Of a DNA stretch of 64,000 nucleotides, positions 44,031 to 55,596 are shown one piece after another. The position numbers were made by a program, and so were the translations under genes. The first letter of the stretch is position 1; each line of letters starts with the position of its first letter. The notes below the pieces were generated by a model that saw only the letters and a program-made list of their open reading frames with translations, searched no databases and had not been told where the DNA came from. The DNA is taken from positions 20,380,036 through 20,444,035 of the forward strand of contig CM055092.1 in the NCBI GenBank assembly GCA_029204225.1. The letters are read 5' to 3'. The DNA is from Diphasiastrum complanatum (lineage: Eukaryota; Streptophyta; Lycopodiopsida; Lycopodiales; Lycopodiaceae).

Positions 44031-45924
44031 GCCTTTCTTCAGCGTCTACTTCACCTTGAATATCCACTTGCCTGGAATTGGGTTTCGGTCCTTTGGCAGC
44101 TTAGTGACTATCCATGTTTGATTCTCCATTAGAGAATCAAATTCAGTGTCCATCGCTTCTTTCCACTGGTCAACATCAGGAGTAGACATAGCCTCAGAAA
44201 CTGTGGTTGGTTTCTACACAAAGTAACAGGCCGGATTATCCATAAATCTTTGTGGAGGCTATCTGGACCTGTTCGACCTTCTGGGTTGAATTTCGATCCT
44301 CTGATGTGAATTAGCTCATTGAGGTTCTAACTCATTGTCTGAGTTAGTGTCGATATTCTGCAGTTGAATTTTTGGATCGAAATTTGGTTGCTCGATCCTT
44401 GGGTTGGATTTATCCTTGTGGTCGATGAACCGATCTTCCACAAAAATGACATCTCTTTTTGTGAATGCCTTCTCGGTATCTAAATTGTAGAGCTTGTATG
44501 CCTTGTGGTCTGGGAAATAGTCGTTGAAAATTGTTTTCCTATTTTTCTCATCCAGCTTTCTTCTTAGATCTTCAGGGATCTGAGCGAAAGCAATGCATCC
44601 AAACACTCGAATATTTTTGAGTGATGGTTTTGATTCTGTCCACACCTCATAGATTTCTTGCCATTCAGGGCTTTGGTGATGGATCGATTCTACAAATAGA
44701 CAGCTATAGTAATAGCTTCTGTCCAGGAAGAGAAGCATGGGCTAACATGCTCTTGGCACTTTCGATGAGTGTCCGATTCTTCCGTTTAGTTATACCGTTG
44801 GACTGAGGTGAATAGCTGGTTGTAAATTGTGTTTTCCTCTGGCCTTGTAGAACTCCTTGAATTATGTGGAGATATACTCTCCCCCTCTATTTGTGTGTAG
44901 AGCCTTGATCTTCCTTTAGGTCTGATTTTCTGCAGATGCCTTGAACTGCTTGAAGAACTAAAATGCTTCAGATTTGTTCTTCATAAAGTAGGTAGTAGTT
45001 CTTTTGTCGATGAAGTTAGGAAATAGAGAGCTCCCCCTATGGTGGCAGTCTTCATCGGGCCACAAATGTCGTTGTGTACAAGGTCAAGCAAGCCCTTGGA
45101 TGTATGAGCTGAGTCTAAAATGAAGGGGCTTCTAGCATGCTTGTTGACAATACAGCTTTCGCATGGAGAAGTTGGCTTGCTGACAGAAGGTAGATCTCAT
45201 ACTAGACCTTGAGCAGACATTTGCTGAATACTATTGAGATTAAGATGGCCAAGTTTGAAATGCCACAACATATCAATTGATTCAGAAGTAGTTGCATGAA
45301 GAGCTTGACTGTTAGATAAGTAGCAATGGCTGAGTTTGTAAAGATAGTCGCTTCATCTTCCGTAGGCTAGAATCTTCCAGGATTTGTTAAGAATTGTGCA
45401 GCCTTTTGTATCGAATTCAACCCTTCAACCTGAATTGGTGATTCTGCTAATTGAGAGAAAATTCCTGGTCATATTTGGAACGTGGAGAACGTTGGACAAC
45501 AACTTGACTTTGTCTCTTTTGAATTCAACTCTGACTGTTCCTTCACCTTCGATTGAATGTGATGAGTTGTCTCCAAGTTGCATAAGTGGGTGAATGACTT
45601 ATACTCTTTGAACCAGTCGCGATGGTGAGTCATGTCTTGAGCTGCTTTGAAATCTAGATACTTGAAATCGATATCCTGTTGTTCTCCTACTTTGGTCATG
45701 AAAGCTGCCTCATCTTCTTCTTCTTGTTGATTTGAGTGATTGTTTAGAGCACTATGTGCTTGTTGTTGGAACTGCTTCTTCTTTTCATTGTTGTATTTCA
45801 AAGTTCGGCAGTCCTTGATTTCATGGCCAGTCCTCTTACAATATCTGCATAAGAGATTTCGCATTGGTTGGAATGATGAAGAGCTTGAATTCGATTCTGA
45901 ACCGAAATCTAATCCAGACTGCAT
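44031..45924 (-). pseudogene. Ty1/copia gag end to RT start, minus strand
   Basis: Minus strand: zinc knuckle CRYCKRTGHEIKDCR (about 45,855). The degraded protease region follows, then GAG pre-integrase (SHCYLSNSQALHATTS, WHFKLGHLNLNSIQQMSAQG, CESCIVNKHARSPF, about 45,340-45,130) and integrase core remains (HNDICGPMKTA). The integrase C-terminus reads YEVWTESKPSLKNIRVFGCI, FTKRDVIFVEDRFIDHKD (44,660-44,390), and the RT start KDRNPIPGKWIFKVK (44,090). Homology ends at about 44,030. Multiple stops. Confidence 0.82.
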
Positions 45925-45949
45925 GTTGCTCTTCTTGTGAGTATAACCT

Positions 45950-46948
45950 CACTTTATAGATCTCTTGCATCTAAACTTCTGATTTTTCAAATATAGAGCT
46001 TGAGGATCCGATCTTGAGCTTGAGGAGGACACTGATCTTCTGGAGATATATCTTGGCTCATGCACATGCTCTCCATCCACCAACTCCCGCGTAGACTGAG
46101 TGAATGGAAAGCGGGAAGCCCCACCACTATATAGGCATAGCATATGAGTCCCATCAATCAACGTCCTGCTGGCAACACATGACCACCTAGGATGGTGGTG
46201 CGTGGCACCCAAACATGTTGGATATGTGTCATGCCCCTTGCGAGGCCGTCACTGAAGGGCGTACTGTTAAGGTTATCCGGAATGGCCACTAGACCGATCT
46301 AGATATTATTGAAAATTTGGCAAGTCCACGTTCTTGCTAATCGCCATTATCCAATAAAGCCTCAGGTTTTACATAAGCGAATTATATCCTCGCTTTTCTT
46401 GAAGCATCCATGTCCAACAATAAATGAATCGACAACAATGCTCCTCCATGACAAATGTAGGCATAGTGTCGAGAGACCGACACTACTTTGGGCCGAGGAG
46501 CTTGTTGTGGGTATTTCTTGTACAATAATAAATTAGTGGGTCCCACCACTAAAACTACTATTGGCCAAGCCTTACCAAGTGAGACCCGCCTCAGTACAGT
46601 AGAGCTATAAGTGCGAGGCACTGGCGTCCTGCGTGTATAAGCCTAGCCCAATAAGCACACTAAGTAAATAGTTTAAGTTGTGTTCTAGTGACTTGGGCCC
46701 TAGTTGCAAATAAATAAGTTAAAGGCCCAAAGTCTAAGTTACAAGGTTGAGTCAAAGTCAAATGGTGGTAGGTGGGGTGTGTTTCTTTGTGCACCACTAG
46801 ATCTTTTGTGTTTCTTTGGAAGGGCTAGGATTGCAATCCTTGCCATTTCAAGTAGGCAACAGAATGAATGGGTCAAGGGCCTCCCCAAGAAGTACTCATT
46901 TGACATTCTCAATCCAAGGAGAAAACTCTGTTGGTTTCTCCATCTCCA

Positions 46949-47044
<96 letters not shown>

Positions 47045-47270
47045 GGTTGGGTGCGAATAGCTTTGGGAAGGTGCTCGGGCCTCCAAAGCCTCTCTCGACC
47101 TAGGCGTTCTCTCTCTCTTCTCTCTCCTCTCCTCTCTCCCTTTTGCTATGCAGGTGAAGGCGGGGTTGATGTTCCCAGCGTTCAGACCCTATACTATGAA
47201 GACAATACGACAGAAGGACATTTAAAAGTAGTTTGGATTGATCATTTGCAAAGCGTAATCTTACTATACT
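45950..47270. other. Unassigned block with a long CT microsatellite between two copia gag copies
   Basis: Holds no recognised coding sequence. A minus-strand frame (46,212-45,949, MGATHHHPRWSCVASRTLID) runs towards the gag copy but lacks a gag domain. The middle has (TC)n at 46,951-47,043. Because gag sequence is found on both sides, the block may be an insertion with a flanking duplication or the join between two elements. Confidence 0.4.
46951..47043 (+). repeat. (TC)n microsatellite, 93 bp
   Basis: Uninterrupted TC dinucleotide repeat. Long serine-leucine frames in this area are its artefacts. Confidence 0.97.
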
Positions 47271-48109
47271 TTCATCTCTAATAGCTTGTGTGCTATTGTC
47301 GCCCAAGTGAACAAACGTCTTGGTACTGTAAGGTGTATAGGACTCAAAACAACTAATATGGCTGGTCATATGATGAGTGGCTCTAGAATCAAGAAACCAG
47401 GAGCTATCATCTGATGTTTCTTGATGGCTTGTCATGAATGCATCGTGATCTGCTTCTTGACTGGGTTGAAGTGCTTCTGTAACTACATTTGCCATTTGAT
47501 TTGATCGCCCTTTGTTGTTCTTAGCTTGTAGTCTGTGGTAATCTTGAATCTTGTGGTTGGTTCGTTTGCAGTATCTGCAAACAACTTTTTCTTTGTCAAC
47601 ATATTTGACTGCTCTTGACATTGTGTCAACTTCTGATTCGACTTTGGTTGTTTCAGGCCTTTTTCTTCTGCTTACTCGGGCTCCTGCTGGTGTATAAGAT
47701 GTGAGAGTCGATAATTGATGAATTGGAGGGTTCGTTCCTTCTGAGGTCTTCCTGCATCGTGATTTCTCACGATAGAGTCAGCTCTGCTTGTTGTGATGTT
47801 CATCACCCAACTATCGTATGAACTTGGCAAGCTTGAAAGTAGTGTCATTACTATGTCTTGATCATCTATGACTCCTGATTCGAGAGCGGCCATTTGTTGT
47901 AGTAGATTCTCGAACTGGTTGATGTGATTCTGCAATGAATCACCATTTGTCATCTTGAGGGAGGAGAAGAATCTCCTTCTAATATGTAGCTTGGAAGCTA
48001 CATCGTGCACATTGTACAATGTGCTCAAGATGTCCCAAAATTCTTTCGAGGTTTGAGCTTCAGACACGAGGCCGATTTGTGTGTCTGAGATGTTGAGGAT
48101 GATCAGCAC
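47271..48109 (-). pseudogene. Ty1/copia gag, zinc knuckle and protease start, minus strand
   Basis: Gag frame 48,109-47,672 reads LIILNISDTQIGLVSEAQTS, KEFWDILSTLYNVHD, NHINQFENLLQQMAALESGV. After a break, frame 47,621-47,280 carries zinc knuckle CRYCKRTNHKIQDYH (last ligands altered) and the protease start SSWFLDSRATHHMTSH, where the usual D-S-G has become D-S-R. The protease would be inactive. Confidence 0.82.
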
Positions 48110-48542
48110 AAAGGCCTTGCCATCCGTTAGCTTTCATCGGGTTGAGATTGTGTAGATGTATGTACAAGAAGATGGTGTGGAGTCGTTACACCGTTTGAGG
48201 TAGATCGTGGCGACTACTATCATTGTCCAAGCAGTTGCACAATACAAGAAGTGGGCGTGAGAAGATGTCGATTATTCAAAGTTAAACGTGTCCCTGCCAA
48301 TAGTCGATAAAGTTGAGATAGTCATTCAACAGGCCTCGATGATAGTCGGTTGAGTTGACAAGTCGGACTTTTTTGATAAGTCGGCCAACTCGGCCGTCCC
48401 CGACAAGTCGGTTTTCTTACGGTGCCTGCTTTAAAAAATAGAATTTTTCTGTAGGCTGTGCGACAATGCATGTAAAAATGCAACAATATGAATGGAACTA
48501 GATTAACATGGGATTTAGGAGAGTAGAAAAATAAATCCAACA
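48110..48542 (-). repeat. Right LTR-like end of the composite
   Basis: The outer 90 bp (gacaatgcatgtaaaaatgc to aaatccaaca) match LTR-B copy 3; the inner part does not and no primer-binding site is visible next to gag. It contains repeated GACAAGTCGG/GATAAGTCGG motifs (48,355-48,415). Probably a rearranged LTR. Confidence 0.5.
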
Positions 48543-49474
48543 TTGCTTACCTTAGTGGATAAAGTTCTACTACAGATTGTAGCCTATAGATGCTTGTGTA
48601 CGGTTTTCAGCCTAGATCTCCGGTTAATTAGGAGACATACAAATCTATCAAGATTGAATGATTGTTATTTTCTTAAATGAGATGCTAGGAATAGAGCACT
48701 TAACTCAAGAGTTAAAGTCATTTTTATCTTGATAGATCTCCTAGAGATTCTGGTAGGATGAATTGTTATACCTTAGTTTTTTCTTAAATTCTAAGTGTAT
48801 TTGTACCAAGAAGATTTATGACAGGTCTACAAGAAATTGTGGATTGTCTTGGACTATAATTATTTTTCTCTTTAACTTTTGAATATTGATCTCCAATGTA
48901 GGTGATGATTCACCCAATGGTTCATGTAAATTGAATTTACCTAAAGGTAACATTACTAATTTGGAAAGAATAAGACCCAATAGAAAAATTTATCGCTTAG
49001 TGTACTTCTAGAAGCTTATATAGTACTTCAGAGCAGAGATAAACAATTGAGAAATTGTTCCATCTCTAAGTACTTATTTGATTTTCGAAGTTAGACTAAG
49101 GGTAATGACTTTCAGAGTAAATGTGAAAGTTGAAGGATTGGTTTGTTAGATTTTGAACTTCATATTTGAGATAAGTCAACTGCTCATCTTGTGTTTTATA
49201 TAAACTATTTAAAACTTAGTTTATATGATGATGATAGTTGAATGTGTTGAAGATTTTACCCATTAGGAGGATTTATCGCTCAATGTACCTTTGGAACCTG
49301 AAAGAGTACTTAGAATCAGAGATAAACAATTGAGAAATCGTTCTATCTATGAGTGCTTGACTAGGTAGATGGGTCAAATTGAGGATGATGATTCGTGAAA
49401 AAAATTTAAAAGCATAATGAGGATCTTCTCTAGTTTCCACTTCTGAGGATAGAAGTAATTTAAGGGGGGGAGAA
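48543..49474 (+). mobile_element. Outer gypsy element, C-terminal integrase tail, with internal duplication
   Basis: The plus strand at 49,290-49,350 reads PLEPERVLRIRDKQLRNRSI, the chromodomain-type tail of Ty3/gypsy integrase. A related segment at about 48,985-49,085 (IYRLVY, then EINN..EIVPSLSTY) shows a roughly 280-bp tandem duplication. Purine tract AAGGGGGGGAGAA at 49,462-49,474 precedes an LTR. It continues the element at 35.3-37.66 kb. Confidence 0.65.
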
Positions 49475-51084
<1,610 letters not shown>

Positions 51085-51089
51085 TTGTT

Positions 51090-51776
51090 GTGAAAAATAG
51101 CCTATTTTGGCAAATCTAGCCATGTAGAACTTTGTAAGTATTGTGTATAATTGGGTTACACACATGTATGGCCAAAATGCCACGTGGAAACCCACTCCTA
51201 ATGTAGGTTAGGTCAAGTCAAGATAGTTGGTCATGTCTATTTGGTGGTCATCCCTATATTATAGGACCTAAACCTAAGTTTAAGGTGAAAATTTGACCAA
51301 CTAGCTACCTACCAAGCATAACTCTAGGATCTAGGCTAGGGTTTCATTTTAGGGCAAGAAGAGTGAGTTAACTTCCTTATTACATGCTGGAAATCCACCT
51401 AACTTCAATAGGGAAGTCGAATTTGCTATGTATTCCAAGCTCCCATAGTGAGAAGATAGAATATTTTTGGAGCTCGTTGGCAATCTCAAGCTAGTTCACT
51501 ATGTCCATTGAGTTTTTATGATCCAAATGAAACCCAATCAATTTCTACCTGTTTCTCAGGTTGAAGGCCGTACTATAGCCTGTAGTACCCACGTGTGGGC
51601 TTGGATTTCAATGTTGATCAATGCTTTTGATTGTTAATGCTTGTTGTTTGTCAAATTGCCAATCTAGATCAACATTTTTGAGTCTAGTTTTTTGATAGAT
51701 TGTTAAGTAAGCATCCAATCACTCTTGCGGATATTTTGTAGATCCATTTATGGTCCTAAAGTACAGTACTTTCACA
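51090..51776 (+). repeat. 5' LTR, family A, 687 bp
   Basis: TGTGAAAAATAGCC...AGTACTTTCACA; followed directly by primer-binding site TGGTATTAGATCC at 51,777. Confidence 0.93.
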
Positions 51777-51789
51777 TGGTATTAGATCC
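51777..51789 (+). other. Primer-binding site
   Basis: TGGTATTAGATCC directly after the LTR end CACA; two changes from the usual tRNA-Met type site. Confidence 0.85.
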
Positions 51790-52579
51790 AAGTACAAGAG
51801 CATAATCCATTGATCTAATGCATATCCATTTTTAGCAAGTTTTGGTGCTAAAAACTAATATTGAGCGGGCAAGCTAGAATCTTGATTTTGGTGAGGAGAT
51901 TTGATCCCAAACTTGGTAGGGGTCCAAATCTGTACTGTTCACATGTGTGGGCACGTCTGAACCTGCATTTAATGCATGGTATTCATTTGATCCGAAGAAA
52001 TTCAATTTGTGAGCTTTTGATGTAATTTTTGGTGGAAATTTTAGGATAAGCTACCAAGATTGTGCCATTGATTAGATTTGACTTAGGGTCATGAGATCTA
52101 ATTAATCTAGGCTGAAATCAAGTCCTCTAAACTTGTTTTATAGGTCTTGAGAGTACATCAAAAAGTGTGAGGGAGATTTAGTCATCTTATTGTCCAAAAA
52201 TAGCAAAAATTGGCAAGATTTGATTGTAAGCAGATTTCACATCATCTTATCTTCATTACAACTTTGTGAGGGAGTGCTAGAACTGAGATTATAAGTCCAT
52301 TTTTTGGATTAGAAATCTAATTTGAGTGAAACACTACAAGAGAGAGACCTTAGTGAGTTTCTAGAGACAATCAAATCCATTTCTTGGCAAGATTTGTTTG
52401 AAAGTAGTTTTCACTTCATCTTATCTTCATTCCAGCTTTGTGAGGGAGTGATAGAATTGTGATTATAAGTCCATTTGTTGGATTAGAAATCAAATTTGAG
52501 TGAAACACTACAAATGTGAGACCTTTGTGAGTTTCAAGTCAATCAAATCTATTTCTTGTTTGTAGAAGTCACTAGTGAG

Positions 52580-53265
52580 ATGGGATCTGTTGGAGCATGC
52601 CTTCAAGGAGCTAGTGAGAGATTGAATTTTACAAATTATGCTATGTGGAATGTTAGGATGGAGTCACTTTTGGTGCTCCAAGACCTTTATGAGTTCTTGA
52701 TTGAGGATGAAGATGAATCTCTAGGTGCATAGGAGATAGCTAGATACAAGAGATACATTGTGTGAAGATGTGAGCAATGATTTGTTGAGATAAGTATCAA
52801 CTTGTACTAGTGCTAAAGAGGCTTGGGAGTCTTTAAAATCAATATATGAATCTAGTAACACCTCAAGAGTACTCATGCTTAGAAATTAGATTTTGCAAAG
52901 CATGAGGAGAAGTGAGGAGACTGCATAGGATTATGTACTCAGAATCAAGTCTCTAAATAGGGAGTTGGCTTCTATTGGAGAGAAGATTCATGATGGAGAG
53001 CTTGTAAAAATTATTCTTAATGGTCTAGGAGATGACTTTGCAAATTTGGTCCAAAATTTTGCCATCCAAGACACTTTGCCAACTATAGAAAAACTTCACA
53101 GTGTATTAGTGGTTGAAGAGTGTAGGATGCTCCAAGACCAATGGAAAGAAGAAGCATCCAAAGGAGGCCAAAGAAGAGGATGATGCATCAAGCTCAAAGG
53201 ACAAGTCAAAGCAAAAATGCTTCGTTTGTGGAAAGAAAGGGCATTATGCATCCGAATGCTACAAG
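52580..53265 (+). pseudogene. Copia gag pseudogene with zinc knuckle
   Basis: Starts MGSVGACLQGASERLNFTNY at 52,580 and meets a stop (LGA-stop) near 52,730. Further pieces read AKEAWESLKSIYESSNTSRV, MASIGEKIHDGELVKIILNG and TLPTIEKLHSVLVVEE. The linker is partly lost near 53,130 compared with the copy at 12.6-13.5 kb. The zinc knuckle CFVCGKKGHYASEC is intact near 53,220. Confidence 0.85.
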
Positions 53266-54164
53266 AGGCTAAGAAAAAAAGAGGAGGGGGGCAAACAAGG
53301 GAACCTTGTATATGAAGAGGATGAAGATGAGGAGATCTCATCTTTGATGGCATCTACATTTACTCTAACAAGAAAAAGCAACTCAAAGGACACTTGGTGC
53401 ATTGATAGTGGGGCTAGCTCCCACATGACTTTCCAAAAGGACACATTCTCAACCTTACACTCTTTCAGTGGTGCTAATAAATTTGTTTGTTTAGCAAATG
53501 ATCAAGAGTGTAAGATAGATGGTATTGGTACCATCTCATTAAGTCTAGGATCTAGCAGAAGGATGGATCTAGACAATGTCCTTTTTGTACCATCAATCAC
53601 CAAAAGCTTGCTTAGTGCTGGAAAACTAATGGATGATGTTTAGATGTTCACTTCAAGCATGGAGTTTGTTCCATCATGAAGAATGATAATTGCATAGCAA
53701 ATGGTGTTAAACAAGGTAGTTTGTTTAAGTTGGATGCTAAAATGGCTATGGCAAAAAAGGAAATCATTCCTTCAAATGTACACTCTTTTTCTCATGTACC
53801 AAGTAGTGATGATAAGATGCATGAAACATTCTTAGATGTTTATACAAGAGATTCTTGGATCCATCTAGTATCTTGTGTGAATCTAAGTGAAATCAACAAA
53901 CTAGGTGTCAATCATCTTGCAAGGATTGAGGAGGAGCAACAAAATGATGGAGATCTTGAGGATCCACGTCAAAGATCAAGTGCTCCAAGAAGATCCACAA
54001 AGGCAAGGGCCGAGCCTTCAAGTCTCACTTATCTTGGAAAAGGTAATCAAGGGGAAGATTCTCAACCATTCACTTTCAACACTTTTCTTACTTCAATGCT
54101 TGATGAACCATTTTGCTATGAGATCTACATGAGGCAAACGAGGTATGCTATGAGAACTACATGA
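53266..54164 (+). pseudogene. Copia protease and pol remnants, large deletion
   Basis: Protease: DTWCIDSGASSHMTFQKDTF (about 53,390) with DSGA, then VCLANDQECKIDGIGTISLS and MDLDNVLFVPSITKSLLSAG. After a stop at 53,641 a second frame reads NGVKQGSLFKLDAKM and is joined (about 53,760) to the integrase tail (EDPRQRSSAPRRSTKARAEP, FTFNTFLTSMLDEPFCYE). It ends near a short RT trace (IYMRQ). The GAG pre-integrase domain, integrase core, RT and RNase H are deleted. Confidence 0.8.
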
Positions 54165-54922
54165 GGCAACTTGAGGGCTTCATCAAGAAGGAAGTTGAAG
54201 ATAAGATGTGTAATGACTCATTTGAGAACAAGTTTTTATGTCTTAGTGATCTAAAAATTGTTATGAACCAATTAAGAGTATATTGATTGTTTGATCAAAT
54301 GAGTGCTCTCGGATTTTGGAAGAGCAAGAATGAGTTAATCACTCATTGTTTTGAAAAATGTGTTTTTTCTTTTGGAGAGGAAAATTGTAAGCTTTTTATG
54401 AGAATAAGTGAAACACCCTTGAAGGAAACTTATATCCATAAGCAATTATGTAGCCTCATGAAGTTCAAGATCACTTGTAATTACAAGATTAGGAAAATCA
54501 TGCTTACTTTTGATGGTTTGTGAACTAGTCATTCTAGCATGATAAATCTTGGTAGTAGTAACAAGTACATGTTTTGTGATCTTGATCAATGTGATTTTCA
54601 CAAGACATGGAGACATCAGATATCCTTCAAAGAGAAGCATCAAGATCAAGGAGGATCAAGTTTCAAGTTCATGCATCTTCACTCAACATGGAAGAAATCA
54701 AGTGCAAAGGTGCAAGGAAGAATCAAGACTCTTCAATTCATCTTGGAGGAGATCAAGATCAAAGAAGCTCTATCTTGTATATGGTGATAGATCATGTCCT
54801 CATCTTTGGGGGCCCAATAGTCATCTTCTAAACTTGAATATAATCCATTTTTGATGTTAAGATCAGGTCTTAGAATTGTATATAGATACATTATTGTTTC
54901 CAAGGCTAGATTTGAGGAGGAG
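54165..54922 (+). other. 3' non-coding part of the copia element and polypurine tract
   Basis: No pol homology. AG-rich region with CAAGATCAAGG-like repetition, ending in TTTGAGGAGGAG just before the 3' LTR (tract 54,914-54,922). The frames at 54,287-54,854 overlap and show no domain. Confidence 0.6.
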
Positions 54923-55591
54923 TGTGAAAAAAATAGCCTATTTTGGCAAATCTAGCCATGTAGAACTTTGTAAATATATATTGGGTTCCACACATGTATG
55001 GCCAAAATGCCATGTGGCAACCCACTCCTAATGTAGGTTAGGTCAAGTCAAGATAGTTGGTCATGTCTATTTGGTGGTCATCCTACATTATAGGACCTAC
55101 ACCTAAGTTTAAGGTGAAAATTTGACCAACTGGCTACCTACCAAGCATAACTCTAGGATCTAGGCTAGGGTTTCATTTTAGGGCAAGAAGAGTGAGTTAA
55201 CTTCTTTATTACATGCTAGAAATCCACCTAACTTCAAGAAGGAAGTCGAATTTGCTATGTATTCCAAGCTCCCATAGTGAGAAGATAGAATATTTTTGGA
55301 GCTCATTGGCAATCTCAAGCTAGTTCACTATGTACATTGAGTTTTTATGATCCAAATGAAACCAAATCAATTTGTACTTGTTTCTCAGGTTGAAGGCTGT
55401 ACTGCAGCCTGTAGTACACACGTGTGGGCTCGGATTTCAGTGTTGATCAATGCTTTTGATTGTTAATGCTTGTTGTTTGTCAAATTGCCAATCTAGATCA
55501 ACTTTTTTGATAGATTGTTAAGCAAGCATCCAATCACTCTTGTGGATCTTTTGTAGGTCCATTTATGGTCCTAAAGTATAGTACTTTCACA
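54923..55591 (+). repeat. 3' LTR, family A, 669 bp
   Basis: TGTGAAAAAAATAGCC...AGTACTTTCACA, followed by the TSD CTTGT. Confidence 0.93.
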
Positions 55592-55596
55592 CTTGT

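Larger units (their letters stand above)
37662..48542 (-). mobile_element. Composite minus-strand retroelement flanked by a perfect 5-bp repeat
   Basis: TTGCT stands at 37,657-37,661 and 48,543-48,547, immediately outside TGTTGG...CCAACA ends. Inside, read on the minus strand, are an LTR-like end, copia gag, a CT-rich block, a second copia gag-to-RT stretch, then gypsy gag, protease, RT and RNase H, then a copia-type purine tract and an LTR-B. The two ends share clear similarity only over the outer roughly 90 bp. It therefore looks like a recombinant or heavily rearranged insertion rather than one element. It split the decayed gypsy element around it. Confidence 0.65.
51090..55591 (+). mobile_element. 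Ty1/copia element with both LTRs and a perfect 5-bp target-site duplication, most of pol deleted
   Basis: CTTGT stands at 51,085-51,089 and 55,592-55,596. The LTRs (687 and 669 bp) are alike and bounded TG...CA. Inside are the primer-binding site, a gag pseudogene, zinc knuckle, protease, a short GAG pre-integrase remnant and tiny parts of the integrase tail and RT (MLDEPFCYE, YMRQ). Integrase core, nearly all RT and RNase H are missing. The roughly 740 bp before the 3' LTR have no pol homology. It is a non-autonomous derivative that still has all cis signals. Confidence 0.93.

Noticed and set aside
46704-47281. Overlapping long Ser/Leu frames
   Set aside because: They run through the (TC)n microsatellite at 46,951-47,043; a dinucleotide repeat is open in all frames.
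54287-54854. Several overlapping plus-strand frames before the 3' LTR at 54,923
   Set aside because: No domain, mutually overlapping, in the non-coding 3' part of the copia element.
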